Below, piece by piece: positions 15,920 to 24,110 of a stretch of 36,044 nt of DNA (positions are counted from its first letter, which is position 1; every line of letters begins with the position of its first letter). The stretch lies in NCBI GenBank assembly GCA_029941685.1, contig JAPYTC010000002.1:1-36044 (forward strand), given 5' to 3'. The notes beneath the pieces are model-generated. The model saw nothing but the letters and a program-made list of their open reading frames with translations. It searched no databases and was not told the DNA's origin. A program made the position numbers and the translations under genes. Origin of the DNA: Planctomycetota bacterium (GTDB lineage Bacteria > Planctomycetota > UBA1135).

Positions 15920-18265
15920 ATGCGTCACTTACATTCCTTTCTCTACTTCATCGGCGTTGGTGCCTTAATCGCCGGCGTCACCGATAGCATTGCCATCGCC
16001 CTCGGCGGCTCGGCGGGCAATCACCTTTTGGCCATCGGTTTTGTGCTGCTATCCATCGGCAACGGACTGCGCTTCAACGGCGCCGGACACACTCCACCAC
16101 GAGCATCTTTTTTGCTTCTTGGGCTCGCTGGCGCCCTACCACTATTCGCAGGGATGGCGCCACTCAGTGCTGCTTTCGGCGCAATGTTTTTTCTACCGTT
16201 GCGCGCACTCGGCGCAAACCTTGGCGCCGCTGTGGCTAGCCACAAGTTCAACAAAGGTCTATTGTTGTTCGGCACGCTAATCGGCGCCAACGTTATTCCT
16301 GGCATCGCAGTCGGCATCCCTGGGTTTATTTGCGTTTGGGCTTTAACAGGAATCCTGCAACGCTACTACCTCATTAATTCCAAAGACGAAGTAAGCACTC
16401 AACCAATGAACATGAACGAGTCGCTAGTGCCATTCACCGGCGGAGTTGCCATCGCAATGTTGATTTTACTGTTCTTGCCCTACGCAACAGTTTTCGATTA
16501 TGCAACAACTGCCGACAACACTATCCGCGGCAACACCATGTTGTTTCTGTTTGCGATTTCTTGGTTTACTTTAGCGGCTGGTTTAGCCGACACCATGGCT
16601 ACATCTGCACTGCGCATTAGCTCGGCAATATTAGCCGTCACTGCTGTTTACTCTTTAGGTTTTATCGAAAAACTGAGTACGCCAGAAATATACGGTAGCT
16701 TTTTCCAAGACCCAAGGATTCTCAATCTGGCCAACGCCGACACCCTAATGCTCTCTGAAGAGAACCCTCTATATGTCCCATTAATCACATCCTTCTGTTT
16801 TGCAATTCCGCTGGCACTCGCTGCGGTGTTTTTACGCAGCATCATTCGTGACCGCAAACAACTGGCCGCGACCATCAGCGGCTTCGCTGCAGCATTCATT
16901 ATTATTGCTATTGCACCCCGCGACATTGCCCTATCTAGCCGCTTGGCACTAACTGTCGCTGCATTTATCGCGACTCTATTGTTCAGTTTCAAGCTATTCA
17001 ACAGCAACAAGTACGTTGTAATTTCTGTCGCTGCACTAACAACCATTACCTGCTTATTGTTACCCGTTACACAATGGCAACCGACCGTCCATTTAGCAGC
17101 GCGCGGCAATTTCACCTGGCAGGCAACCGAAGGTAGCACATCAGCAAAACTCACCCATGTCGATCGCAATCTAGTTACAACGCACCAAGATCAAAACCAC
17201 AATGTTTATTTCGATGGGCGCTCCGCTATCACCCCATTGCCAAACAGTTTGAGTAGCTACAATCAGAGTGACGCTTTCATCAACTCTTTAAGCGCCGAAA
17301 ACGACACGCCTATTTTAATTAGTAAGCCAGAACAATTAATCAATTCTGCGGGCAACCATTCACTCATTAAACTTTACGCTAGCGCCCAATACAATTCACG
17401 TCGTTCACTATTGCGCCACGAGTTGTTCCGCCAGGCATCCATGCGACTGAATGAAAATGGTTTGTGTGTATTAAGAATTGCTAGCGACGAGTTGGCGCCA
17501 AATGTCGCGCCGCAAATTGCACAATCATTCAACGACATCTTTACCGACAGCAAAGTTTTCATTTTCTCAGACACCTTAGAAATACCCTACTTAATATTTG
17601 TCGGTAGCAATCAACCCATTGCCATCAACGACAACGCGCGGTCCATAGAAATAACCTTGGCAGCTCATACCAACGTCGATACATGGTTACTGCAAGGTCC
17701 ATGGCGTCCGGTTGATGTCTTGATGGCAAACAATCGCCCACTGCTAAATCCTAAAGTGAGCCTTTATCACCGCGCAGGCGCCGTGCTCTCAGAGTTAGCG
17801 AGTCACCAGGCTCAAGGCAGCCACTCCTTACTAGGCTTTTATGCGGCGCACCTGCAGGCTCAAGAGTATTCGGTCCACGACACCTATTTGCAAGACAATC
17901 CGCTTGCGACCGAAACCACCTCTGATGCACTCGAAGAACTACTCGCGGTCACAAAAAGCCATTCCAATTCGGATTATTTGCACCAATTATGGCGGAATGT
18001 AGGTTTAGTGTTAGTCGAGTCGCGTGAAATAACTTGGATTTCTACTTACTTCGGCTCATTGCGCAAGCTCGGTTGGGAAGACGATTTTGTACTGCTGTCA
18101 CTCGCTCATGCAGCACTCGAATCGCTAAATTTCGAAACCGCAAGTACTTTATGCATAACTATCTTAGAGCGTTATCCGCAGCACATCGCTGCCAGCGCAG
18201 TGCTTGAATTGGCACGCAATGAGCAGCAAGTGCCCCGCGATGGCCACATGGGCCACGATCACTAG
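15920..18265 (+). CDS. Polytopic membrane protein resembling membrane-bound spermidine-synthase-like proteins
   Basis: The 781-residue protein has about ten or eleven hydrophobic helices in residues 1-385, with small-residue-rich segments ('GGSAGNHLLAIGFVLLSIGNGL') and conserved-looking 'GANVIPGIAVGIPGF'. Residues about 390-560 have the order of a degenerate SpeE-like domain: a short beta hairpin, 'SLIKLYASAQYNSRRSLLRHELFRQASMRL..GLCVLRI', then 'FTDSKVFIFSD..EIPYLIFVGS'. In active polyamine synthases the middle of this domain carries a SAM-binding glycine motif; I see none, so catalysis is doubtful. The last 150 residues are helical and TPR-like, ending in a His-rich DGHMGHDH that could bind metal. 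It is divergent from the DUF5916 gene with only 32 bases between starts. Family assignment is tentative; the membrane nature is sure. Confidence 0.5.
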   Translation: MRHLHSFLYFIGVGALIAGVTDSIAIALGGSAGNHLLAIGFVLLSIGNGLRFNGAGHTPPRASFLLLGLAGALPLFAGMAPLSAAFGAMFFLPLRALGANLGAAVASHKFNKGLLLFGTLIGANVIPGIAVGIPGFICVWALTGILQRYYLINSKDEVSTQPMNMNESLVPFTGGVAIAMLILLFLPYATVFDYATTADNTIRGNTMLFLFAISWFTLAAGLADTMATSALRISSAILAVTAVYSLGFIEKLSTPEIYGSFFQDPRILNLANADTLMLSEENPLYVPLITSFCFAIPLALAAVFLRSIIRDRKQLAATISGFAAAFIIIAIAPRDIALSSRLALTVAAFIATLLFSFKLFNSNKYVVISVAALTTITCLLLPVTQWQPTVHLAARGNFTWQATEGSTSAKLTHVDRNLVTTHQDQNHNVYFDGRSAITPLPNSLSSYNQSDAFINSLSAENDTPILISKPEQLINSAGNHSLIKLYASAQYNSRRSLLRHELFRQASMRLNENGLCVLRIASDELAPNVAPQIAQSFNDIFTDSKVFIFSDTLEIPYLIFVGSNQPIAINDNARSIEITLAAHTNVDTWLLQGPWRPVDVLMANNRPLLNPKVSLYHRAGAVLSELASHQAQGSHSLLGFYAAHLQAQEYSVHDTYLQDNPLATETTSDALEELLAVTKSHSNSDYLHQLWRNVGLVLVESREITWISTYFGSLRKLGWEDDFVLLSLAHAALESLNFETASTLCITILERYPQHIAASAVLELARNEQQVPRDGHMGHDH

Positions 18266-18300
18266 TTTCACGGCATCTCCGCTCAAATAGCATTGTTTTA

Positions 18301-18310
18301 GAGTATACTC
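18301..18310 (+). promoter_or_regulatory. Candidate promoter -10 region within a 10-bp palindrome
   Basis: GAGTATACTC is a perfect palindrome and contains TATACT (18304-18309), close to the -10 consensus. It is about 50 bases upstream of the ATG at 18361, in the 95-base gap after the polytopic protein gene. No good -35 hexamer lies at 16-18 bases, so either the promoter depends on an activator or the palindrome is a protein-binding site. No Shine-Dalgarno sequence precedes the ATG. Confidence 0.35.
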
Positions 18311-18360
18311 TTAAGCAATCTAGAAGCGTAACTCGCGCTCCGAATCCTCTCTCTTAAAAA

Positions 18361-20037
18361 ATGCGAACATCCCTAGCAATTCTTGCCTCTCTTTCTCTAT
18401 GCAGCCTCGCAACGGCTCAAGCTCCCGACGAATACGCCATGTACCAAGGCGATACTCTCCTTAACGATTGGGGCATTTGGCGCACCGTCGACCTCGACAA
18501 CAGTGGCGACTTTATCGGTAGCGGCGAGCTCGTCGGACTCGGTATTGACGGCAACATGATTAACTATGTACAAGACGTTAAATACCGCGAAGAAAATGGT
18601 CGTCATTTCCTTTATATCGTTTCTACTAACGATTTAATCCTACGTCTAGAAGACATGAACGGCGACGGTGACGTGGTCGATCCTGGAGAAATAGTCGAGT
18701 GGGCTGACACGCGCGCTAGCGCTGGCGTATCCAACACTTCTCCTGACGCTCTCGATCACGACTCGATTACTGGTGCGTTTTACGTTACTGACGATAACTG
18801 GTCAAACGGCACACAGCCGGGCGCAGGTATCCACCGTTACATTGACGCAAACGGCGATGGCATCGCAAGTGGTCCTGGCGAATTCTCGCAATTCGTAAAT
18901 GGAATCGCTGGCCTATCTATCGCTGGTTTAACTGGCCAAGTAGCCATCGACCTTGGCGACTTCGAAGCAATCATGGTTGATAACACTAACGGTTTCGTTG
19001 TGGCGTTCGCTCAGCAAGACTGCATGCTTTACGCTTTCCAAGATCTCAATGCTGACGGCGATGCAATGGATGCCGGTGAGGCATGGAACTTCTGTAACCT
19101 TGTAGACGACGTTGCTGGCCTAGAGCTAAACGCTGACGTCGCTTCAGGCGCACTGCCGAACGCTGGCTGTCTTTCATCAAGCGGCATTGGCATGTACGCA
19201 ACTCTAGAGGTTCTAGAATTTGCACCTGGCGCAGGTCCGCTAGGCGAAGACGTTTACTGGATTATGTCCACAGCTGCTTCTGCTACTTGTAGTGGTGCTG
19301 GTGGTCGATTGTACCGAGGCATCGACCTCAACGGCGACCTCGACCTCAACGATGCTGGCGAAGTTGTACTGTTCTTTGATGGCGCTAATTCAACTTCAGG
19401 CATGCCCTCAGCTTACGCTGGTGCTGCTCACGATGGTGGCTTCTCTATCCGTTCAGGCGGTGGCGAACTGTACTTCCTAAAGGACACTAACAATAACAAC
19501 AACGCAATGGACCTAGGCGATGCTACTTACATGAGTGGCGACCCTCTCGGTCACTTCGTTGGCGAAATGGACAACATGCCTGCAGGCGCTTTTGCTCCTC
19601 CAGCTGTGATTAATCCTAACTGGACCATTTTTGGCACATCCGGAACATCATCAACTGGTTCCAATCCGGTAATCAGCAGTAACGGTCACCCTATCATCGG
19701 CCAGACATTAGAAGTCTACCTTGATGGCGGATTGGCTAACAGCAACAACATCTTGTTCATGGGCTTCTCCGACACAGTCTGGAATCGTCCTCCAACATTT
19801 AATCTACCGTACGACATGACTGGTGTTGGAGCACCTGGCAACACTTTGTTTGTTGCTGCCAACTACCAATTCCCATCAGGGTCTAATGGTTTAGGTCAGG
19901 CGATACTGCCACTAAACATTCCTAACAATCCAAACTTCATCGGATGGGATTTGTACTTCCAGTGGTACTGTGTAGATCCAACTGTAAACGCACGTGGCGC
20001 GACCATGTCAAATGCAGCACACGCCATCATTAACTAA
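18361..20037 (+). CDS. Secreted protein with six calcium-type Asp/Asn loops, probable beta-propeller
   Basis: The 558-residue product starts with a signal peptide (MRTSLAILASLSLCSLATAQ). Six acidic loops of the pattern DxNxDGDxxDxGE lie at residues about 44-56, 98-110, 162-174, 228-240, 322-334 and 375-387. Each of the later five follows a strand of the type 'LYxxxD', which suggests repeated propeller blades, each with a calcium site (inference). Residues about 440-558 form a separate beta-rich C-terminal domain: 'GQTLEVYLDGG', 'NLPYDMTGVGAPGNTLFV', 'LNIPNNPNFIGWDLYFQWYC', ending 'AHAIIN'. This resembles terminal domains of many secreted planctomycete proteins. Codon use is more uniform than in the neighbours, hinting at high expression, and a strong terminator follows the stop. 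Function unknown; a surface or released structural or binding protein is likely. Confidence 0.75.
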   Translation: MRTSLAILASLSLCSLATAQAPDEYAMYQGDTLLNDWGIWRTVDLDNSGDFIGSGELVGLGIDGNMINYVQDVKYREENGRHFLYIVSTNDLILRLEDMNGDGDVVDPGEIVEWADTRASAGVSNTSPDALDHDSITGAFYVTDDNWSNGTQPGAGIHRYIDANGDGIASGPGEFSQFVNGIAGLSIAGLTGQVAIDLGDFEAIMVDNTNGFVVAFAQQDCMLYAFQDLNADGDAMDAGEAWNFCNLVDDVAGLELNADVASGALPNAGCLSSSGIGMYATLEVLEFAPGAGPLGEDVYWIMSTAASATCSGAGGRLYRGIDLNGDLDLNDAGEVVLFFDGANSTSGMPSAYAGAAHDGGFSIRSGGGELYFLKDTNNNNNAMDLGDATYMSGDPLGHFVGEMDNMPAGAFAPPAVINPNWTIFGTSGTSSTGSNPVISSNGHPIIGQTLEVYLDGGLANSNNILFMGFSDTVWNRPPTFNLPYDMTGVGAPGNTLFVAANYQFPSGSNGLGQAILPLNIPNNPNFIGWDLYFQWYCVDPTVNARGATMSNAAHAIIN

Positions 20038-20076
20038 GTTAATTTAAAACATAATTAACTCTGCAATGATAACCTT

Positions 20077-20106
20077 AGAGGGAGCCATTAGGGCTCCCTC
20101 TTTTTT
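20077..20106 (+). terminator. Strong intrinsic terminator after the calcium-loop protein gene
   Basis: The arms AGAGGGAGCC (20077-20086) and GGCTCCCTCT (20092-20101) pair perfectly over 10 bases around the loop ATTAG and are followed by a run of T (20101-20106). It ends only three bases before the ATG of the VWA protein gene at 20110, an unusual arrangement. Confidence 0.93.
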
Positions 20107-20109
20107 CAC

Positions 20110-21639
20110 ATGTTAGCCACCATTCTACTTGTTGCATGCGCTCAATCACTCGACGAAATTGAGTCTACGCTCAAAGCGGCCACGGATAAAACGTCTTTCG
20201 AAAACGGCGCTTACAGTGCTGCACGTGCGCTTGCCGACCTGCGCAACGACGATGCTGCCAAGTTGCGCATCGAGCTGTTCGACACTAAATACGACACCTA
20301 CCGCGGAGTCTACCTTCGTGATTGGTTTTACAGTGGCTACCTTAAATCGACTTCACGCAGCGAAGGTGATTTAATGTTGGCTGCAGCCGCCAACAAAAAA
20401 ACTAGTAGCTGGCATCGGATCATCTTGCTACGCGGCATCGAGCGCAGCACGGCAAGGGTGTCTGGCAAACTTCTGCTCAACAAAAATTTTCTCAAAGACG
20501 ACGAGGTCTGCCGTGCTTGGCAGCGATGCGCCGGTGTTCTACTGAAAGAGTCAAGAGTTGACTTTAGTGATGTGACTGCGCCTCGAAACGGCAACGCTAG
20601 CGACAAACTCATCGCGTTATTTGATAAAGCTGGTGCACCCTACTATGGTTATTCATACTTAGACTCTTTAACAGAAAGGCAGCAATCGAATCTTGTTGGC
20701 GCAGCCTTAAAGGCGACAGATGCAGGAGATCGCGCGATCGCAATTCGTGTTTTGGCGCAACAGGCGCCGTCCAATTTTAATTTGATAGCAATCGCGCAAA
20801 AGGCATTCGACGACAACGCTGCCGGACCGCGAACCGCTGTTTTAGAAGCAGTAGTCGATAACGAAATATTCACTGCGGTGCCACTATTGATCAAGTTCTT
20901 AAAAGACGAGGTCGCGGCGTTTCCTGATTTGCCAAACCGTTTTGTCTCAGACATTGGCAGCAGCTTACGCGCCCTCACAGGAATCTCTTTTGGCAACGCA
21001 CCTGCAATGTGGGAAAAATGGTGGAACGAATCCGGTCCATCATGGATTGCCGAAGCCAAAAAAGGCAGCGTGAAAGACAAGGCGAAAGAGCCCCAACAGG
21101 ATGACACGGTTGCCCAGTTTTTCGGCATCCCCGTCGATAGCAGTAATGTAGCGATTTTGGTCGACGGCTCAGGCTCAATGTCTGCCAACCAACTGAATGG
21201 CGAAAATTGTGCGGCGGCTGCGGCAACAGAAGTCGATAAGTTTCTAGCGCAGTTGCCTAAAAAAGCGTTGTTTACGGTAGCAACTATCGAGCAAAAGCCC
21301 GAGTTCGGCTTCAAAAAAATGTTGCCCAACTCAATGAAGAATCGTAAAAAGGCCTTAGACTTCTTGGCCAAACGACCTTATCGCTCGACTTCGGCCTTGT
21401 ATGACGCTCTCGAGCAAGTAGTGCTCGACACGAGCGTCGATACTGTATTGATTGTTTCTGACGGGGGTTCATCGGCAGGCAAGCATCAATACCCTGGGCA
21501 TATTCTCGACAGCTTCGAACGCCTGTATTTACGTACAGGCTTGCGAGTGCACTGTGTGTTGGTCACCGACAGCAATAAACATGAAGGATTTTTACGCGAC
21601 CTTGCCACCGTTACCGGTGGTAGAATGGTCAGACCCTGA
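20110..21639 (+). CDS. HEAT-like and von Willebrand factor A domain protein
   Basis: The 509-residue protein opens with a short hydrophobic leader MLATILLVACAQS, in which LVAC fits a lipobox although no basic residue precedes it, so export or lipidation is probable but not sure. Residues about 15-325 are helical repeats closing with 'LRALTGISFGNAPAMWEKWWNESGPSW', a signature often seen at the end of HEAT segments in planctomycete proteins. A VWA domain follows from about residue 345, with the metal-ion-dependent adhesion motif DGSGSMS (D352, S354, S356) and a later 'LIVSDGG'. VWA domains bind protein ligands through a divalent metal. There is no start codon upstream in frame before a stop at 20089-20091, so the ATG at 20110 is forced, directly behind the terminator. 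Confidence 0.85.
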   Translation: MLATILLVACAQSLDEIESTLKAATDKTSFENGAYSAARALADLRNDDAAKLRIELFDTKYDTYRGVYLRDWFYSGYLKSTSRSEGDLMLAAAANKKTSSWHRIILLRGIERSTARVSGKLLLNKNFLKDDEVCRAWQRCAGVLLKESRVDFSDVTAPRNGNASDKLIALFDKAGAPYYGYSYLDSLTERQQSNLVGAALKATDAGDRAIAIRVLAQQAPSNFNLIAIAQKAFDDNAAGPRTAVLEAVVDNEIFTAVPLLIKFLKDEVAAFPDLPNRFVSDIGSSLRALTGISFGNAPAMWEKWWNESGPSWIAEAKKGSVKDKAKEPQQDDTVAQFFGIPVDSSNVAILVDGSGSMSANQLNGENCAAAAATEVDKFLAQLPKKALFTVATIEQKPEFGFKKMLPNSMKNRKKALDFLAKRPYRSTSALYDALEQVVLDTSVDTVLIVSDGGSSAGKHQYPGHILDSFERLYLRTGLRVHCVLVTDSNKHEGFLRDLATVTGGRMVRP

Positions 21640-21651
21640 TTCACTTTAAAC

Positions 21652-21657
21652 TATTCC
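21652..21657 (+). promoter_or_regulatory. Candidate -10 element 7 bases before the metallohydrolase start codon
   Basis: TATTCC lies in the 25-base gap between the VWA gene and the ATG at 21665, with 7 bases between box and ATG. An overlapping TAAACT (21647-21652) is an alternative. No Shine-Dalgarno sequence or clear -35 box is present. It would give a leaderless transcript. Confidence 0.25.
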
Positions 21658-21664
21658 CCTCTAC

Positions 21665-23479
21665 ATGCGATTAATTCTCTGCCTTGCTCTTATTGCCGGA
21701 TGGTTTTCAATGCCAACTGCTTCTACACTCGAAGTATATTTTATTGATACCGGCCAATCAGATGCCACGCTATTAATCTCGCCTACCGGACAAACCTTTC
21801 TGTTCGATGGCGGCGACAACGGTGATGGTAATGGTGCTGTGGTTCCGCTATTAAATTCACTAAACATCTCTACTCTCGATTACGTCGGTGCTAGCCACTA
21901 CCATGCTGATCATGTCGGAGGTCTCGACGAAGTCTGGAACAGCGGAATTCACGCGACTATTTGCTTTGACCGCGGCAACAACAATCAGCCTAGCACCCAA
22001 TCCTACAACGATTACAAAAACCGATACAGCTCGGTGCGGCAAACAATTTCTCCAGGCCAAGTCATTAACCTAGGCGGCGGAGTAACACTTACCTGCATAG
22101 TTGTAGACGGCAAATTGAGTAACGGCAACACCGTCAACCTCTCCGGTTCTTCACAACTCGAAAACTCATCAAGCATTGGCTATCGCGTCGACTACGGCGA
22201 CTTCCAAATGTGGATGGGCGGCGACCTGACTGGTGGTGGTAACGGTACCACTAATGTTGAATCTAGCGCTGCACCATTGGTTGGCGACGTCGATGTTTAC
22301 CAGGCTAACCACCATGGCTCACGGACTTCGTCCAACTCTACCTGGATATCATACTTAAAGCCTGAGTTCACCGTGATCCCTTGTGGGTCATCTAACCCTT
22401 ACGGCTACCCCAAACAAGAGGTCATTGATCGCATCAATACCACAACTAGCATGACTCCGGTGTGGTGCCCTACCGATGGCACTGGCGCTGATGGTTTTGT
22501 TGACGCCGAAGGCACCATTCATTTATCGACCGACGGCAACACCTACTCGGTAAGCACCAACGACGGCACTAGCTTTACTGCATACGTCGACGAATACACA
22601 TCTGCTGCGCCACTGCCCGGCGACGTTGTGGTCGCTGAATTTTTAAGCAACCCACAGCAGGTGTCTGATGCACTTGGCGAGTGGGTAGAAATCGTTGGTA
22701 TTGTTAGCGACGTAAATATTGACAACCTCGAAATGCGTGACGTGTCAGCCGACAATGTTAGGTTCGGCATTCCGGTGCAGCTACAGCCAGGCACTGAATT
22801 AGTTATTGCTGCTGATGGCTTGCCATCTCGCAACGGCGGATTTCGTCCGCATTTAGTATGGCCACTTGGCGATTTCAGTCTTGCAGCTTCCGACACCGTT
22901 TGGCTCGAATATGGCACCACTGAGATTGATCGAGTTGATTACGCGAGTTCGTGGGGCGGCAGCGGTATTTCTAGCGAGCGCATAGATTGCAAGAGTCCTG
23001 GCACCTTGGCGAATTTTACCGATGCTACAACTACCTTCGGTAACGGCGACATGGGTACTCCTGGTGCTGACAATGCCTCTGACACTACTAACTGGGGAAG
23101 CGGCGGTGGCAACGGACCACTCTCAGTACAATTGCTAAGTCCACCCACACGCAATGCTGTGTTCGACATGAATTGGCTGATGCCTGGTGAATCAGGCGCG
23201 CGATACCAAGGGTTTATTACTTTGGGTATTACTCCTGGTCACACCATTAATGGCACACACATTCCGGCCAACCAAGACATCGCTTATAACACCACGTTTT
23301 TGAGGCCTGGTTTCTTCGGTTCTGTTCCTGCCGCTGAAGTAATGCCGGTTAGTATTTTTGTGCCTAATAAAAACGCGCTGCGTAACCGACTTATCTATGT
23401 AACTTTTTACACTTTTGATGTTGTTGGTTCAGTGCAAGTACGCAAAGTTAGCGTGCCGCTACCGATGATCATCAGTTAG
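21665..23479 (+). CDS. Secreted ComEC-like metallo-beta-lactamase-fold hydrolase with lamin-tail domain
   Basis: This 604-residue protein has a signal peptide (MRLILCLALIAGWFSMPTAS). Residues about 22-300 form a metallo-beta-lactamase fold of the ComEC/Rec2 type: 'VYFIDTGQSDATLL', 'FLFDGGDN', the metal-binding SHYHADHVGG (H78, H80, D82, H83), 'QMWMGGDLTGG' and 'ANHHGSRTSSN'. In this group the substrate is often DNA or another phosphoester, so a secreted nuclease or phosphodiesterase is plausible. Residues about 318-440 are a lamin-tail-like (LTD) domain ('VVAEFLSNP..ALGEWVEIV', 'LVIAADG', 'DYASSWGGSGISSERID'), probably for binding DNA or the cell surface. The last 115 residues form another beta domain similar in layout to the C-terminus of the FG-GAP protein. 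Its 3' end overlaps the convergent lipB by 21 bases. Confidence 0.88.
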   Translation: MRLILCLALIAGWFSMPTASTLEVYFIDTGQSDATLLISPTGQTFLFDGGDNGDGNGAVVPLLNSLNISTLDYVGASHYHADHVGGLDEVWNSGIHATICFDRGNNNQPSTQSYNDYKNRYSSVRQTISPGQVINLGGGVTLTCIVVDGKLSNGNTVNLSGSSQLENSSSIGYRVDYGDFQMWMGGDLTGGGNGTTNVESSAAPLVGDVDVYQANHHGSRTSSNSTWISYLKPEFTVIPCGSSNPYGYPKQEVIDRINTTTSMTPVWCPTDGTGADGFVDAEGTIHLSTDGNTYSVSTNDGTSFTAYVDEYTSAAPLPGDVVVAEFLSNPQQVSDALGEWVEIVGIVSDVNIDNLEMRDVSADNVRFGIPVQLQPGTELVIAADGLPSRNGGFRPHLVWPLGDFSLAASDTVWLEYGTTEIDRVDYASSWGGSGISSERIDCKSPGTLANFTDATTTFGNGDMGTPGADNASDTTNWGSGGGNGPLSVQLLSPPTRNAVFDMNWLMPGESGARYQGFITLGITPGHTINGTHIPANQDIAYNTTFLRPGFFGSVPAAEVMPVSIFVPNKNALRNRLIYVTFYTFDVVGSVQVRKVSVPLPMIIS

Positions 23480-24097
23480 TGTTTGCTGCAGGTGATTAAC
23501 CACAGAGTTTTTCACCTTCACCATGTCAACCGTGCTTGCTAGCTGTTGTTGCATGCTAGTCATCACGTCGGGCTCAAGCCCACACGGGTCAAAACGCTTA
23601 AACCAATCAAGGTCGGTGTTTACGTTTAATGCCACCCCGTGGTAAGTCACCCACTTGCGTACCGCCACGCCAATGCTCGCAACCTTGTGGTTATTGACCC
23701 AACAGCCGGTGTTGCGCTCATCGCGCACACCGGCCAAGTCAAAATCGCCAACGACATTTATCATCGCTGCTTCGAGGGCGTGTAAGTAAGCGTGCAAATC
23801 ACGAGCCTTATCATGCAGTGCAATTATTGGATAAATAACAAGCTGCCCAGGGCCATGGTAAGTGACTTTTCCGCCGCGCGAGATATCGTGTACCGGAACT
23901 CCGAGTTGTTCATAGGCTGAGCTCTTGGCGCCACGGCCAACGGTTAGCACCGAATCGAATTCGGCCAGCAATAGGTGATCACCTTTTTCGCCGGCGACAA
24001 TCTCGTCAACTAACTCAAGCATCAGTTGTGTAGTTTCGGCATAGTCAGCACGCCCCAAGTCAATGACTTCGAGGCGCTTGCTATGACTAAACTTCAT
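23459..24097 (-). CDS. lipB: Lipoyl(octanoyl) transferase LipB
   Basis: LipB moves octanoate from acyl carrier protein to the lipoyl domains of 2-oxoacid dehydrogenases and the glycine cleavage H protein, in the cytoplasm. The 212-residue product has the expected size and motifs: 'SVLTVGRGAKSS', RGGKVTYHGPGQLVIYPI (residues 74-91), HKVASIGVAVRKWVTYHG with the catalytic Lys at 138, and FDPCGLEPDVMTSM with the catalytic Cys at 172. A CAGG six bases before the ATG may serve as ribosome-binding site. It lies 13 bases downstream of lpd, a natural pairing because Lpd acts on lipoylated complexes. The end overlaps the convergent metallohydrolase gene by 21 bases. No lipA is in the window. Confidence 0.95.
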   Translation of the reverse strand: MKFSHSKRLEVIDLGRADYAETTQLMLELVDEIVAGEKGDHLLLAEFDSVLTVGRGAKSSAYEQLGVPVHDISRGGKVTYHGPGQLVIYPIIALHDKARDLHAYLHALEAAMINVVGDFDLAGVRDERNTGCWVNNHKVASIGVAVRKWVTYHGVALNVNTDLDWFKRFDPCGLEPDVMTSMQQQLASTVDMVKVKNSVVNHLQQTLTDDHR

Positions 24098-24110
24098 GTG
24101 CCTGATTTAT

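Noticed and set aside
17100-17640. Active spermidine synthase domain
   Set aside because: The fold order is suggestive, but no glycine-rich SAM-binding motif or catalytic Asp pair is visible.
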